A stretch of 30,788 nucleotides of DNA, taken from assembly GCA_910579325.1 (NCBI GenBank), contig CAJTTU010000034.1, forward strand, positions 1 to 30,788, given 5' to 3'. This document shows positions 25,046 to 30,788 of this stretch, piece after piece (positions within the stretch are counted from its first letter, which is position 1; every line of letters begins with the position of its first letter). The translations under genes and the position numbers were made by a program. The stretch is from an uncultured Lachnospiraceae bacterium. Its GTDB lineage: Bacteria > Bacillota > Clostridia > Lachnospirales > Lachnospiraceae. The notes beneath the pieces are model-generated. The model worked only from the letters and a program-made list of their open reading frames with translations, did not search any database and was not told the DNA's origin.

Positions 25046-25072
25046 ATTTTATGTGAATTCGGACTATTTGTT
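25046..25072 (-). promoter_or_regulatory. Candidate sigma-K-like promoter of the collagen-like gene
   Basis: On the minus strand AACA (25069-25072), 15 nt, then CATAAAAT (25046-25053), close to the sigma-K pattern mACm-N16/17-CATAnnnT but one base short in spacing. It lies between the terminator of the preceding glycosyltransferase gene and the start at 24984. Confidence 0.35.
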
Positions 25073-25082
25073 ACTATATTCC

Positions 25083-25115
25083 GGAAAAATAAGAGCATGC
25101 CTGAAACATGCTCTT
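25083..25115 (-). terminator. Terminator of the glycosyltransferase gene
   Basis: On the minus strand AAGAGCATG pairs with CATGCTCTT (9-bp perfect stem, 25091-25115, 7-nt loop), followed by ATTTTTCC (25083-25090). It starts 24 nt after the glycosyltransferase stop and separates it from the next collagen-like gene. Confidence 0.8.
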
Positions 25116-25139
25116 ATACGCCGCCCGCCTGTCGCTATA

Positions 25140-26216
25140 TTAACAACTCCGCAGGCCGTCAAAATATTGTTTATTATAAAGATATGCTTTGGAATACGGC
25201 TTACAAACCCCGGCCTTTTCATTGTATTCCTCTGCCTTCTGCCGGTCTCCCATTCTGTCATAACATACGCATAACTGCAAAAAGGGAACATAATCATAAC
25301 AGTCCGGCAGAACAAATCCGTCTGAATAAGCTCTTTTCGGCCTGTTCAGCGCCGTCTCATACCAGTAAACCGCATAAGGATAATTCCCATGCTCCAGAAA
25401 GAATTTCCCGATTTCACAGCACAGCTCGGCTCTGGGCAAATCATAGCTCATACTGCGCAGAAGGGTAAGCAGCGCCGTCTGCTCCTGTCCCAGACGGCCG
25501 TAACAGCCGGCGCAGACGGAACATGCCTCGATTTTATTTTCAACCCATCCTTCCGGCGACAGAAGAAATTGTTCAAGCACGGAAACGGCTTCTTCATATT
25601 GTCCGTGATCATACAGCTCCCGCCCATAATAATACTGCTGCCTCGGTTCCAGATGCCTGCCCTCTTCAATCATTTTCCGATAAATATTCAGATTCCGGTC
25701 CGGATCGCCGGCCTTCATCTTCCTGTGGCAGACCGCGATATCGGAATAGATCATGCTGCCGCCCGGAGGAATCACCTCATGAACCGCGCCGACCCAGCGG
25801 TATCGGGGACAGTTTCTGATCCATCTCTCTCTGAAATAAGAAAAGGATGGCATACCCGCCTCGTCAAAGGCCGTATGATACCGCATCATAACCATATCCA
25901 CATCCGGCGGCAGCGACTGTTTTAATTGCAGAAACTGCTCCCTTTGCGTCTCTTCCAAAATGTCGTCGGCATCCATCCACATACAGTAATCCATCGTCGC
26001 TTTGGAAAAGGAATAGTTCCTGGCATCGGAAAAGTCATCCTTCCACGGATAGGAATAAACCTTCGGCGTATAGGCGGAGGCTATTCCCATTGTCCTGTCT
26101 GTCGACCCGGTGTCCACGATTATGATCTCCTCCACCAGCTTTGCCACACTGTCAAGGCAGCGGGCAAGATGCATTTCCTCATTTTTCACAATCATACAAA
26201 GGCTTATTGTCGCCAT
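25140..26216 (-). CDS. Family 2 glycosyltransferase with TPR-like C-terminal part
   Basis: 358 residues, cytoplasmic. The N-terminal ~185 residues are a GT2 domain: ISLCMIVKNEEMHLARCLDS, EEIIIVDTGSTDRT and the metal/nucleotide-sugar site CMWMDADDILEE (DxD-like). Residues about 190-345 contain TPR-like helices (YYYGRELYDHGQYEEAVSVL, AVYWYETALNRP, ICYDRMGDRQKAEEYNEKAG-like), a combination found in SunS-like protein glycosyltransferases. It lies 43 nt behind one collagen-like gene and before another, so it probably glycosylates Thr/Ser in those proteins. The ATG at 26216 follows GGGAGGG. The acceptor is inferred from context. Confidence 0.88.
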   Translation of the reverse strand: MATISLCMIVKNEEMHLARCLDSVAKLVEEIIIVDTGSTDRTMGIASAYTPKVYSYPWKDDFSDARNYSFSKATMDYCMWMDADDILEETQREQFLQLKQSLPPDVDMVMMRYHTAFDEAGMPSFSYFRERWIRNCPRYRWVGAVHEVIPPGGSMIYSDIAVCHRKMKAGDPDRNLNIYRKMIEEGRHLEPRQQYYYGRELYDHGQYEEAVSVLEQFLLSPEGWVENKIEACSVCAGCYGRLGQEQTALLTLLRSMSYDLPRAELCCEIGKFFLEHGNYPYAVYWYETALNRPKRAYSDGFVLPDCYDYVPFLQLCVCYDRMGDRQKAEEYNEKAGVCKPYSKAYLYNKQYFDGLRSC

Positions 26217-26259
26217 ATGGCTTTCCCTCCCTTTAAATATAGTTTTGCAGCTCTCCTCC

Positions 26260-27198
26260 TTATTGCCTGTAAAGCTTCTCTATACTCAGATTCATATTTA
26301 TCCTGGCGGTTCCTGCCGAAGAACTCCAGGCAAAAAACAGCGGGGACGCATCGGGTACTTCGATAATAAAATATCTTGACAGCACGAGTATCTCTTTCCG
26401 TTTGCTTCCTTCCGCATATGTGGTATATATGGTCTGTTTATGATCGTTAAAAACCGGTGTCAGCCTGATAAAACCATGTTTTTTCATCAGGGCGGAGAGA
26501 TAATAGCTGATGGCATAGAAGCCGGGCGTCAGCATGACGGAATAATGCTCCCACGGCGTGATATTCCGGGTGATATCCGGTATATCGACTTTCAGCGGAA
26601 GGCTGGCGCTTTCCGGCACGGTAAGATTCCGGCCTGAAAACGTCGCAAATATACTGTTCTGCGGGTAGCCGGGAGGACCGGCCGGCCCCCTCGGGCCAGG
26701 CTCTCCTCTGGGACCCATCGGCCCGGTGGCGCCCTGGGGACCCTGGGGGCCCGTCACGCCCTGAGGACCGGGTTCTCCCCGCTCCCCCTGAGGACCGGAC
26801 TCTCCCCGCTCCCCTCTCGGCCCCTGAGGCCCCGGCTCTCCCCGCTCACCAGGATAAACCGGCGGCCCCGGCTCATCCGCTCCCTCCGCCTCCGACCCAG
26901 ATACAAAACCATAAGAAGGCTGTGCCTGATTCTGGTCATTGCCCTGATTACCGTTCGGGCTGCTGCTCTGGTTATCGCCCTGATCACCGTTTGGGCTGCT
27001 GCTCTGGTCATTGCCCTGATCACCGTTCGGGCTGCTGCTCTGGTTATTGCCCTGATTACCGTTTGGACCGCTGCTCTGGTTACAGTCTTGATTACGGTAC
27101 TCACTTCTGTTCTGGTTACGGCTTCTCCCGGAATTTCTGCCCATGCCGCCGAACAAATTCGGCGGGGTGAACATCCGATTTGTATAATAGCCAGTCAA
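26260..27198 (-). CDS. Second collagen-like surface protein with Asn/Ser repeat region
   Basis: About 312 residues. An Asn-rich N-terminal part holds four 12-residue repeats (SSSPNGDQGNDQ type), followed by about 24 Gly-X-Y triplets (GERGEPGPQGPRGERGES...). The ~130-residue beta-rich C-terminal domain starts NSIFATFSGRNLTVPESASL and could adopt the C1q/TNF-like trimer fold seen in BclA. No signal peptide. Start: a TTG at 27198 has AGGTGG 6 nt upstream; the ATG at 27213 is in frame but has no ribosome site, so TTG is preferred but not certain. A sigma-K-like promoter lies about 45-70 nt upstream. It is followed by the glycosyltransferase gene in the same operon. Confidence 0.85.
   Translation of the reverse strand: MTGYYTNRMFTPPNLFGGMGRNSGRSRNQNRSEYRNQDCNQSSGPNGNQGNNQSSSPNGDQGNDQSSSPNGDQGDNQSSSPNGNQGNDQNQAQPSYGFVSGSEAEGADEPGPPVYPGERGEPGPQGPRGERGESGPQGERGEPGPQGVTGPQGPQGATGPMGPRGEPGPRGPAGPPGYPQNSIFATFSGRNLTVPESASLPLKVDIPDITRNITPWEHYSVMLTPGFYAISYYLSALMKKHGFIRLTPVFNDHKQTIYTTYAEGSKRKEILVLSRYFIIEVPDASPLFFAWSSSAGTARINMNLSIEKLYRQ
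26932..27075. repeat. Four tandem copies of a 36-bp repeat
   Basis: Units begin at 26932, 26968, 27004 and 27040, each starting CTGGT and differing in a few third positions. They encode 12-residue repeats with SSSPNGDQGNDQ consensus near the N-terminus of the second collagen-like protein. Confidence 0.9.
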
Positions 27199-27254
27199 TT
27201 GAAACCACCTCATTTATATCGAATTTTGCGTGATTAAGCATTTCTTCTAAATAA

Positions 27255-27282
27255 AGTATATGCAGCAAACAGGATTTTCGTT
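27255..27282 (-). promoter_or_regulatory. Candidate sigma-K-type promoter of the second collagen-like gene
   Basis: On the minus strand AACG (27279-27282), 16 nt, then CATATACT (27255-27262). This fits the sigma-K pattern mAC(m)-N16/17-CATAnnnT well apart from the last base of the -35. Mother-cell expression would suit an exosporium-type protein. Confidence 0.45.
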
Positions 27283-27378
27283 TTCGACACGCATCTGCAA
27301 AGGAGGGGACATGGCGAAAATGAACCAATTTTCATACATTTATTTTCATAAAAAAGGCTATCATTTCCACCGAAAGAG

Positions 27379-27387
27379 TGTTATAAT
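27379..27387 (+). promoter_or_regulatory. Extended -10 promoter of the flavodiiron gene
   Basis: TG-T-TATAAT (27379-27387) is a perfect extended -10; no good -35 is seen. It would start the transcript near 27394 and give a ~135-nt leader. The rest of the gap between the collagen-like gene and the flavodiiron gene holds the sigma-K-like site and the leader elements listed separately. Confidence 0.6.
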
Positions 27388-27402
27388 ATTCACGAATCTG
27401 AC

Positions 27403-27498
27403 GGCTGTCCCATTATGGGGCAGCCTCACATTACGAAGTATCCGGCCAAACGCGCCAGTGCGCAAGCGCATGCTCCGCAATGACGCCTTTTGTCGGAT
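27403..27498 (+). other. Structured 5' leader of the flavodiiron gene with palindromic repeat element
   Basis: Hairpin GGCTGTCCC/GGGGCAGCC (27403-27425, 5-nt loop) lies just after the predicted transcription start. Then come CATTACGAAGTATCCG (27429-27444) and a fold-back region with arms ATCCGGCCAAA and TTTTGTCGGAT (to 27498). The same order occurs in the argG leader. Function unknown. Confidence 0.6.
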
Positions 27499-27528
27499 TA
27501 TCATAATTATAAAGGAGCGGATACGAAA

Positions 27529-29331
27529 ATGAGTGTTACAGTTACGAACGATATCAAGTACGTAGGCGTAAACGACCACCAGGTGGATCTGTTTGAGGGC
27601 CAGTATATCGTTGAAAACGGCATGGCTTACAATTCTTATGTGATTCTCGATGACAAGATCGCGGTTATGGATACCGTGGACGCCCATTTCACCCATGAGT
27701 GGATGGACAATATTGAAAATGTATGCGGTTCCCGCCGCCCTGACTATCTGATTATCCAGCATATGGAGCCCGACCATGCGGGCAGCATCGACAGCTTTAT
27801 GAAGGCTTACAAGGATACGACCATTGTCTCCTCCGCAAAAGCATTTACGATGATGCAGCAGTTCTTCGGAACCGATTATGCTGACCGCCAGATCGTGGTA
27901 GGGGAAGGCAGCACATTGGAGCTGGGCAAGCATACCCTGGCTTTCGTGGCTGCGCCCATGGTACACTGGCCCGAGGTAATCGTTACTTATGATACCTGCG
28001 ACAAGGTGCTGTTCTCCGCCGACGGCTTCGGCAAATTCGGCGCCCTGGACGTGGAGGAAGAGTGGGACTGCGAGGCACGCCGTTACTTCATCGGCATCGT
28101 AGGCAAATACGGCGCGCAGGTACAGGCGCTGCTGAAAAAGGCCGCCGGCCTGGATATCCAGGTGATCTGCCCCACCCACGGCCCTGTGCTGAAGGAGAAT
28201 CTGGGACATTACCTGAACCTTTATGATACCTGGTCTTCTTACTCTGTTGAGAGCGAGGGCATCGTGATCGCCTACACCTCCATCTACGGACATACGAAAA
28301 AAGCTGTGGATCTGCTGGCTGAGAAGCTGCAGGCCAAGGGCTGCCCGAAGGTGGTTGTACATGACCTGGCCCGCTGTGATATGGCCGAGGCTGTGGAGGA
28401 TGCTTTCCGCTATGGAAAACTGGTACTGGCTACCACTACCTACAATGCGGGAATCTTCCCCTTCATGCATACCTTTATCAATCATCTGACCGAGCGTAAC
28501 TTCCAGAACCGCACCGTTGCCCTGGTAGAGAACGGCTCCTGGGCGCCTCTGGCTGCCAAGGTGATGAAGGAGATGTTTAAGGACAGCAAAAACCTTCAGT
28601 TCACCAACACCACCGTACGCATCAAATCCGCGCTGAACGAAGACAGCCGCGCCCAGCTTGACAGCCTGGCCGACGAGCTCTGCGTAGAATATGTGGCACA
28701 GCGGTCCGAGACTGCGGATAAAAACAATATGTCCGCACTGTTTAATATCGGCTATGGCCTGTATGTGGTTACCTCCAACGACGGTAAAAAGGACAACGGT
28801 CTAATCGTAAATACCGTGACCCAGCTGACCAATACCCCCAACAGGGTTGCGGTTGCCATCAACAAGGAAAACTACTCCCACCATGTCATCAAACAGACCG
28901 GTATCATGAATGTGAACTGCCTGTCCGTAAAGGCTCCCTTCAAGGTATTCCAGAAGTTTGGCTTCCAGAGCGGACGTTCCGTGGATAAATTTGAGGGCTG
29001 CGCCTGCACGCCGCTGCGCTCTGATAACGGCCTGGTATTTATGCCCAAATACATCAACTCCTTCCTCTCTCTGAAGGTAGAGCAGTATCTGGATTTCGAT
29101 ACCCACGGACTGTTTGTCTGCAGCGTTACCGAGGCCCGCGTCATCAACTCCGACGAGACGATGACCTATACCTACTATCAGAACAATGTAAAGCCCCGTC
29201 CGGAAACCGAGGGCAAAACCGGCTGGGTATGCAAGATCTGCGGATTTATCTATGAGGGCGACGAGCTGCCCGAGGATTATATCTGCCCGCTGTGCAAGCA
29301 CGGCGTAGCTGATTTTGAGCGGATTGAGTAA
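27529..29331 (+). CDS. Flavodiiron protein fused to flavin reductase and rubredoxin domains
   Basis: 600 residues from the ATG at 27529 (AAAGGAG upstream). Four modules: a metallo-beta-lactamase-like diiron domain (1 to ~245), a flavodoxin FMN domain (YTSIYGHTKKAV, ~250-395), a flavin reductase-like domain (~415-545, NTVTQLTNTPNRVAVAINK) and a C-terminal rubredoxin (CKICGFIYEGDELP...CPLC, ~555-595). Diiron ligands are all present: H78-x-E80-x-D82-H83 (QHMEPDHAG), H146 (MVHWPE), D165 (SADGFG) and H217 (PTHGP). Flavodiiron proteins reduce O2 to water or NO to N2O; with its own reductase and rubredoxin this one may take electrons directly from NAD(P)H or flavin. It should protect this anaerobe from oxygen. 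It is monocistronic, with a terminator 54 nt downstream. Confidence 0.94.
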   Translation: MSVTVTNDIKYVGVNDHQVDLFEGQYIVENGMAYNSYVILDDKIAVMDTVDAHFTHEWMDNIENVCGSRRPDYLIIQHMEPDHAGSIDSFMKAYKDTTIVSSAKAFTMMQQFFGTDYADRQIVVGEGSTLELGKHTLAFVAAPMVHWPEVIVTYDTCDKVLFSADGFGKFGALDVEEEWDCEARRYFIGIVGKYGAQVQALLKKAAGLDIQVICPTHGPVLKENLGHYLNLYDTWSSYSVESEGIVIAYTSIYGHTKKAVDLLAEKLQAKGCPKVVVHDLARCDMAEAVEDAFRYGKLVLATTTYNAGIFPFMHTFINHLTERNFQNRTVALVENGSWAPLAAKVMKEMFKDSKNLQFTNTTVRIKSALNEDSRAQLDSLADELCVEYVAQRSETADKNNMSALFNIGYGLYVVTSNDGKKDNGLIVNTVTQLTNTPNRVAVAINKENYSHHVIKQTGIMNVNCLSVKAPFKVFQKFGFQSGRSVDKFEGCACTPLRSDNGLVFMPKYINSFLSLKVEQYLDFDTHGLFVCSVTEARVINSDETMTYTYYQNNVKPRPETEGKTGWVCKICGFIYEGDELPEDYICPLCKHGVADFERIE

Positions 29332-29384
29332 TCGAAAACTGCCGCAAATGAAATGGAAATGAAAACTTTGATATAACGTAAGGA

Positions 29385-29427
29385 AATCCGGCAGAATGTG
29401 CCACGGACACATTTTGCCGGATTCTTT
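29385..29427 (+). terminator. Terminator after the flavodiiron gene
   Basis: Stem AATCCGGCAGAATGTG (29385-29400) with CACATTTTGCCGGATT (29408-29423), one G-U pair and a 7-nt loop, then CTTTG and a T-rich stretch. The core is shared with 20034-20084 and with the argG leader repeat (16 of 18 bases with 22080-22097). Confidence 0.8.
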
Positions 29428-29448
29428 GTCATTTTACTGTTTAAACTC

Positions 29449-30018
29449 CTACAAATCTAACTCCGTAAAGTCAATACACAGATCATCATAAATATTTGCA
29501 TGAACTTTATCTCGGAAGGTGTATGACTCAACCTTAAAATACGCCTCTTCCAGATAGTAAACAAAAATACTTTCCTTATCCGGATCAACAATCCAATACT
29601 CCCGGACTCCTGCTTCCGCATATAAATTTAATTTCACCACATAGTCATGGCTGGATGTACTGGGAGAAATAATTTCTATAATCCAGTCCGGTGCACCGGT
29701 ACACCCCCGATCTGTCAGCTTGTCCCTGTCACAGATCACGCTGATATCCGGCTCCACAATGGTTTTTTCGTCCTCCCACAGCTTGACGGCAAAAGGAGCT
29801 GGAAAGACGCGGCAGCGTCCGCCTTTTTCTTTCAGATACATGTTTATAGCTGTGTATAATTCTCCCAGTATCGTCTGATGAAACCTGGAAGGCGCCGCCT
29901 GATTATAGATCAGATGACCCCTGATCAGCTCCGCGCGGACATTTTCCGGCAGATTGTAATAGTCCTCTTCCGTATAATGCCTTGGCTTCAATTTCAGCTT
30001 CCGCCGCGCCACCACCAT
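29449..30018 (-). CDS. Uma2-family (DUF820) PD-(D/E)XK protein
   Basis: 189 residues. The family pattern is clear: HYTEEDYYNLPENVRAELI at the N-terminus, SRFHQTILGELY, VFPAPFAVKLW, VEPDISVICD (catalytic-site Asp), WIIEIISPSTSSHD (E-x-I), the invariant KLNLYAEAGVREYWIVDP, and a short C-terminal tail. Uma2 proteins have a restriction-endonuclease fold, but their biological role is unsettled; some may be defence or regulatory nucleases. The ATG at 30018 has AGGAGG 8 nt upstream; a GTG at 30027 overlaps that site and is rejected. It follows the MscS gene by 26 nt. Confidence 0.9.
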   Translation of the reverse strand: MVVARRKLKLKPRHYTEEDYYNLPENVRAELIRGHLIYNQAAPSRFHQTILGELYTAINMYLKEKGGRCRVFPAPFAVKLWEDEKTIVEPDISVICDRDKLTDRGCTGAPDWIIEIISPSTSSHDYVVKLNLYAEAGVREYWIVDPDKESIFVYYLEEAYFKVESYTFRDKVHANIYDDLCIDFTELDL

Positions 30019-30044
30019 CAGGATCACCTCCTAATACAATGCTG

Positions 30045-30788
30045 CTACTGTCCTCCCGGCTCCGCCTGCTCCCCCCGGTGTACCACAACCTGAGGGAACG
30101 GAATCTCGATTCCATGCTCGTCAAAGGCCAGCTTGATTTTTTCTGTTATGCCCCACCGGGTTGGCCAATAGTCACTGGTGGGCACCCAACAGCGACAGCC
30201 CATGGTCACGGCGCTGTCGTCTAGGCTTGAGACGAAGGAGACCATCTCCTCCTCCTTTAACACAGCAGGATGGACTTTCATGATTTCCATCATCAGTTCC
30301 TTGGCCTGTTTCAAATCCGCATTGTAGGAGATTCCCACCGTAAGATCCAGCCTGCGTTTCTCCTGAGCCGTCACATTGGTCATACTGTTGTTCGCCAGGT
30401 TGCCGTTGGGGATCATGATCAGTTTATTGTCGGGGGTCAAGAGGGAGGTATATACCAAGCCAATGGTTTTGACAGTCCCCTCGTTTTTATGGCCGTCCTC
30501 AATAATATAATCCCCGACTTTAAAAGGTTTCATAATCAGGATCAAAAGACCCCCGGCGAAATTTGACAAACTGCCCTGCATGGCCAGGCCGGCGGCCACG
30601 CCGGCAGAACCAATCACCGTGATCAGGGAAGTGGTCTCAAAGCCCACCACCTGCAGCATGGTAACGACGATCATGCCGTATCCCGCCGCCCGCAGCAGAT
30701 GCCTGGTAAACTTCCGCACCGTGATTTCCGTCCCGATCTTTTCCATCGAACGGTCCGCGATCTTCAAGAGCAGATTTAAAAGCTTCTT
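30045..30788 (-). CDS. MscS-type mechanosensitive channel (N-terminus cut by window edge)
   Basis: The frame is open to the right edge (KKLLNLLLKIADRSMEK...); an apparent start at 30767 is a TTG (Leu) codon inside the gene. About 247 residues are visible. The pore helix is typical of small MscS channels: GSAGVAAGLAMQGSLSNFAG, then GLLILIMKPFKVGDYI and IPNGNLANNSMTN of the beta domain, followed by the C-terminal cytoplasmic alpha/beta part (EHGIEIPFPQVVVH). It releases small solutes on hypo-osmotic shock. Probably co-transcribed with the Uma2 gene. Family call is firm; the first membrane helices are outside the window. Confidence 0.93.
   Translation of the reverse strand, partial: KKLLNLLLKIADRSMEKIGTEITVRKFTRHLLRAAGYGMIVVTMLQVVGFETTSLITVIGSAGVAAGLAMQGSLSNFAGGLLILIMKPFKVGDYIIEDGHKNEGTVKTIGLVYTSLLTPDNKLIMIPNGNLANNSMTNVTAQEKRRLDLTVGISYNADLKQAKELMMEIMKVHPAVLKEEEMVSFVSSLDDSAVTMGCRCWVPTSDYWPTRWGITEKIKLAFDEHGIEIPFPQVVVHRGEQAEPGGQ

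Noticed and set aside
27361..28485. A 374-codon minus-strand frame
   Set aside because: It is a shadow of the flavodiiron gene, rich in His/Gly/Val without domain signals.
29385..29427. An insertion sequence end at the flavodiiron terminator
   Set aside because: The inverted repeat is short, has a 7-nt loop and a following T-rich run, with no transposase gene nearby; a terminator explains it better.

Overview
The window looks like a chromosomal segment from an anaerobic, spore-forming gut Firmicute, most likely Lachnospiraceae (Clostridia). The reasons are the gene families present: a type I-C cas module, an msm-like sugar ABC operon, a flavodiiron protein fused to flavin reductase and rubredoxin, an exosporium-type collagen-like protein with a BclB-like C-terminal domain, and AAA-ATPase/PD-(D/E)XK and Uma2 proteins. 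Strong AGGAGG ribosome sites and many GTG/TTG starts fit this. The genus is inference.

Left third (1-10760, all minus strand). Reading in the direction of transcription: an AraC-family regulator, a large cytoplasmic-looking BMP/PnrA-type ligand-binding protein with a ParB-like N-terminal part, a calcineurin-like phosphoesterase, then cas3, cas5c, cas8c (with an internal start for the small subunit cas11c), cas7c, cas4 and cas1 (cut by the left edge). The phosphoesterase stop overlaps the cas3 GTG start by 4 bases. cas2 and the CRISPR array would lie beyond the left edge; no array is visible here. Two 67-nt spacers in this operon, before cas5c and before cas7c, are homologous copies of one another (44/67 identical with no gap, most differences being transitions).

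Middle (10761-20090, plus strand). A divergent promoter region with a perfect 14-bp inverted repeat leads into an alpha-galactoside/sucrose utilisation operon: lipoprotein binding protein, two permeases, GH36 alpha-galactosidase, a small membrane protein, an amylosucrase-like GH13 enzyme and an MsmK-type ATPase, closed by a strong bidirectional terminator. The presumed route is import of raffinose-family sugars, release of galactose by GH36, and processing of the remaining sucrose by the GH13 enzyme. Both permease genes, msmK and cas7c share the same leader, GCGGAA(C/T)T-n-AA(T/C)TAGGAGG, just before the start codon.

Right third (20115-30788). A frameshifted AAA-ATPase/nuclease-like gene (minus); argG with a 7-nt deletion that breaks the frame; two collagen-like genes and a glycosyltransferase (minus), apparently a spore-surface glycoprotein locus with sigma-K-like promoters; a multidomain flavodiiron protein (plus); a Uma2-family protein and an MscS-type channel (minus, cut by the right edge). 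A palindromic repeat family with the core ATCC-G-R-C-AAAATG occurs four times: twice as terminators and twice in the 5' leaders of argG and the flavodiiron gene, where it follows a hairpin and the identical 16-mer CATTACGAAGTATCCG.

The points most worth follow-up are the duplicated intergenic module of the cas operon, the internal cas11c start, the shared leader elements, the conserved argG/flavodiiron 5' leader, and the collagen/glycosyltransferase locus with its sporulation-type promoters.
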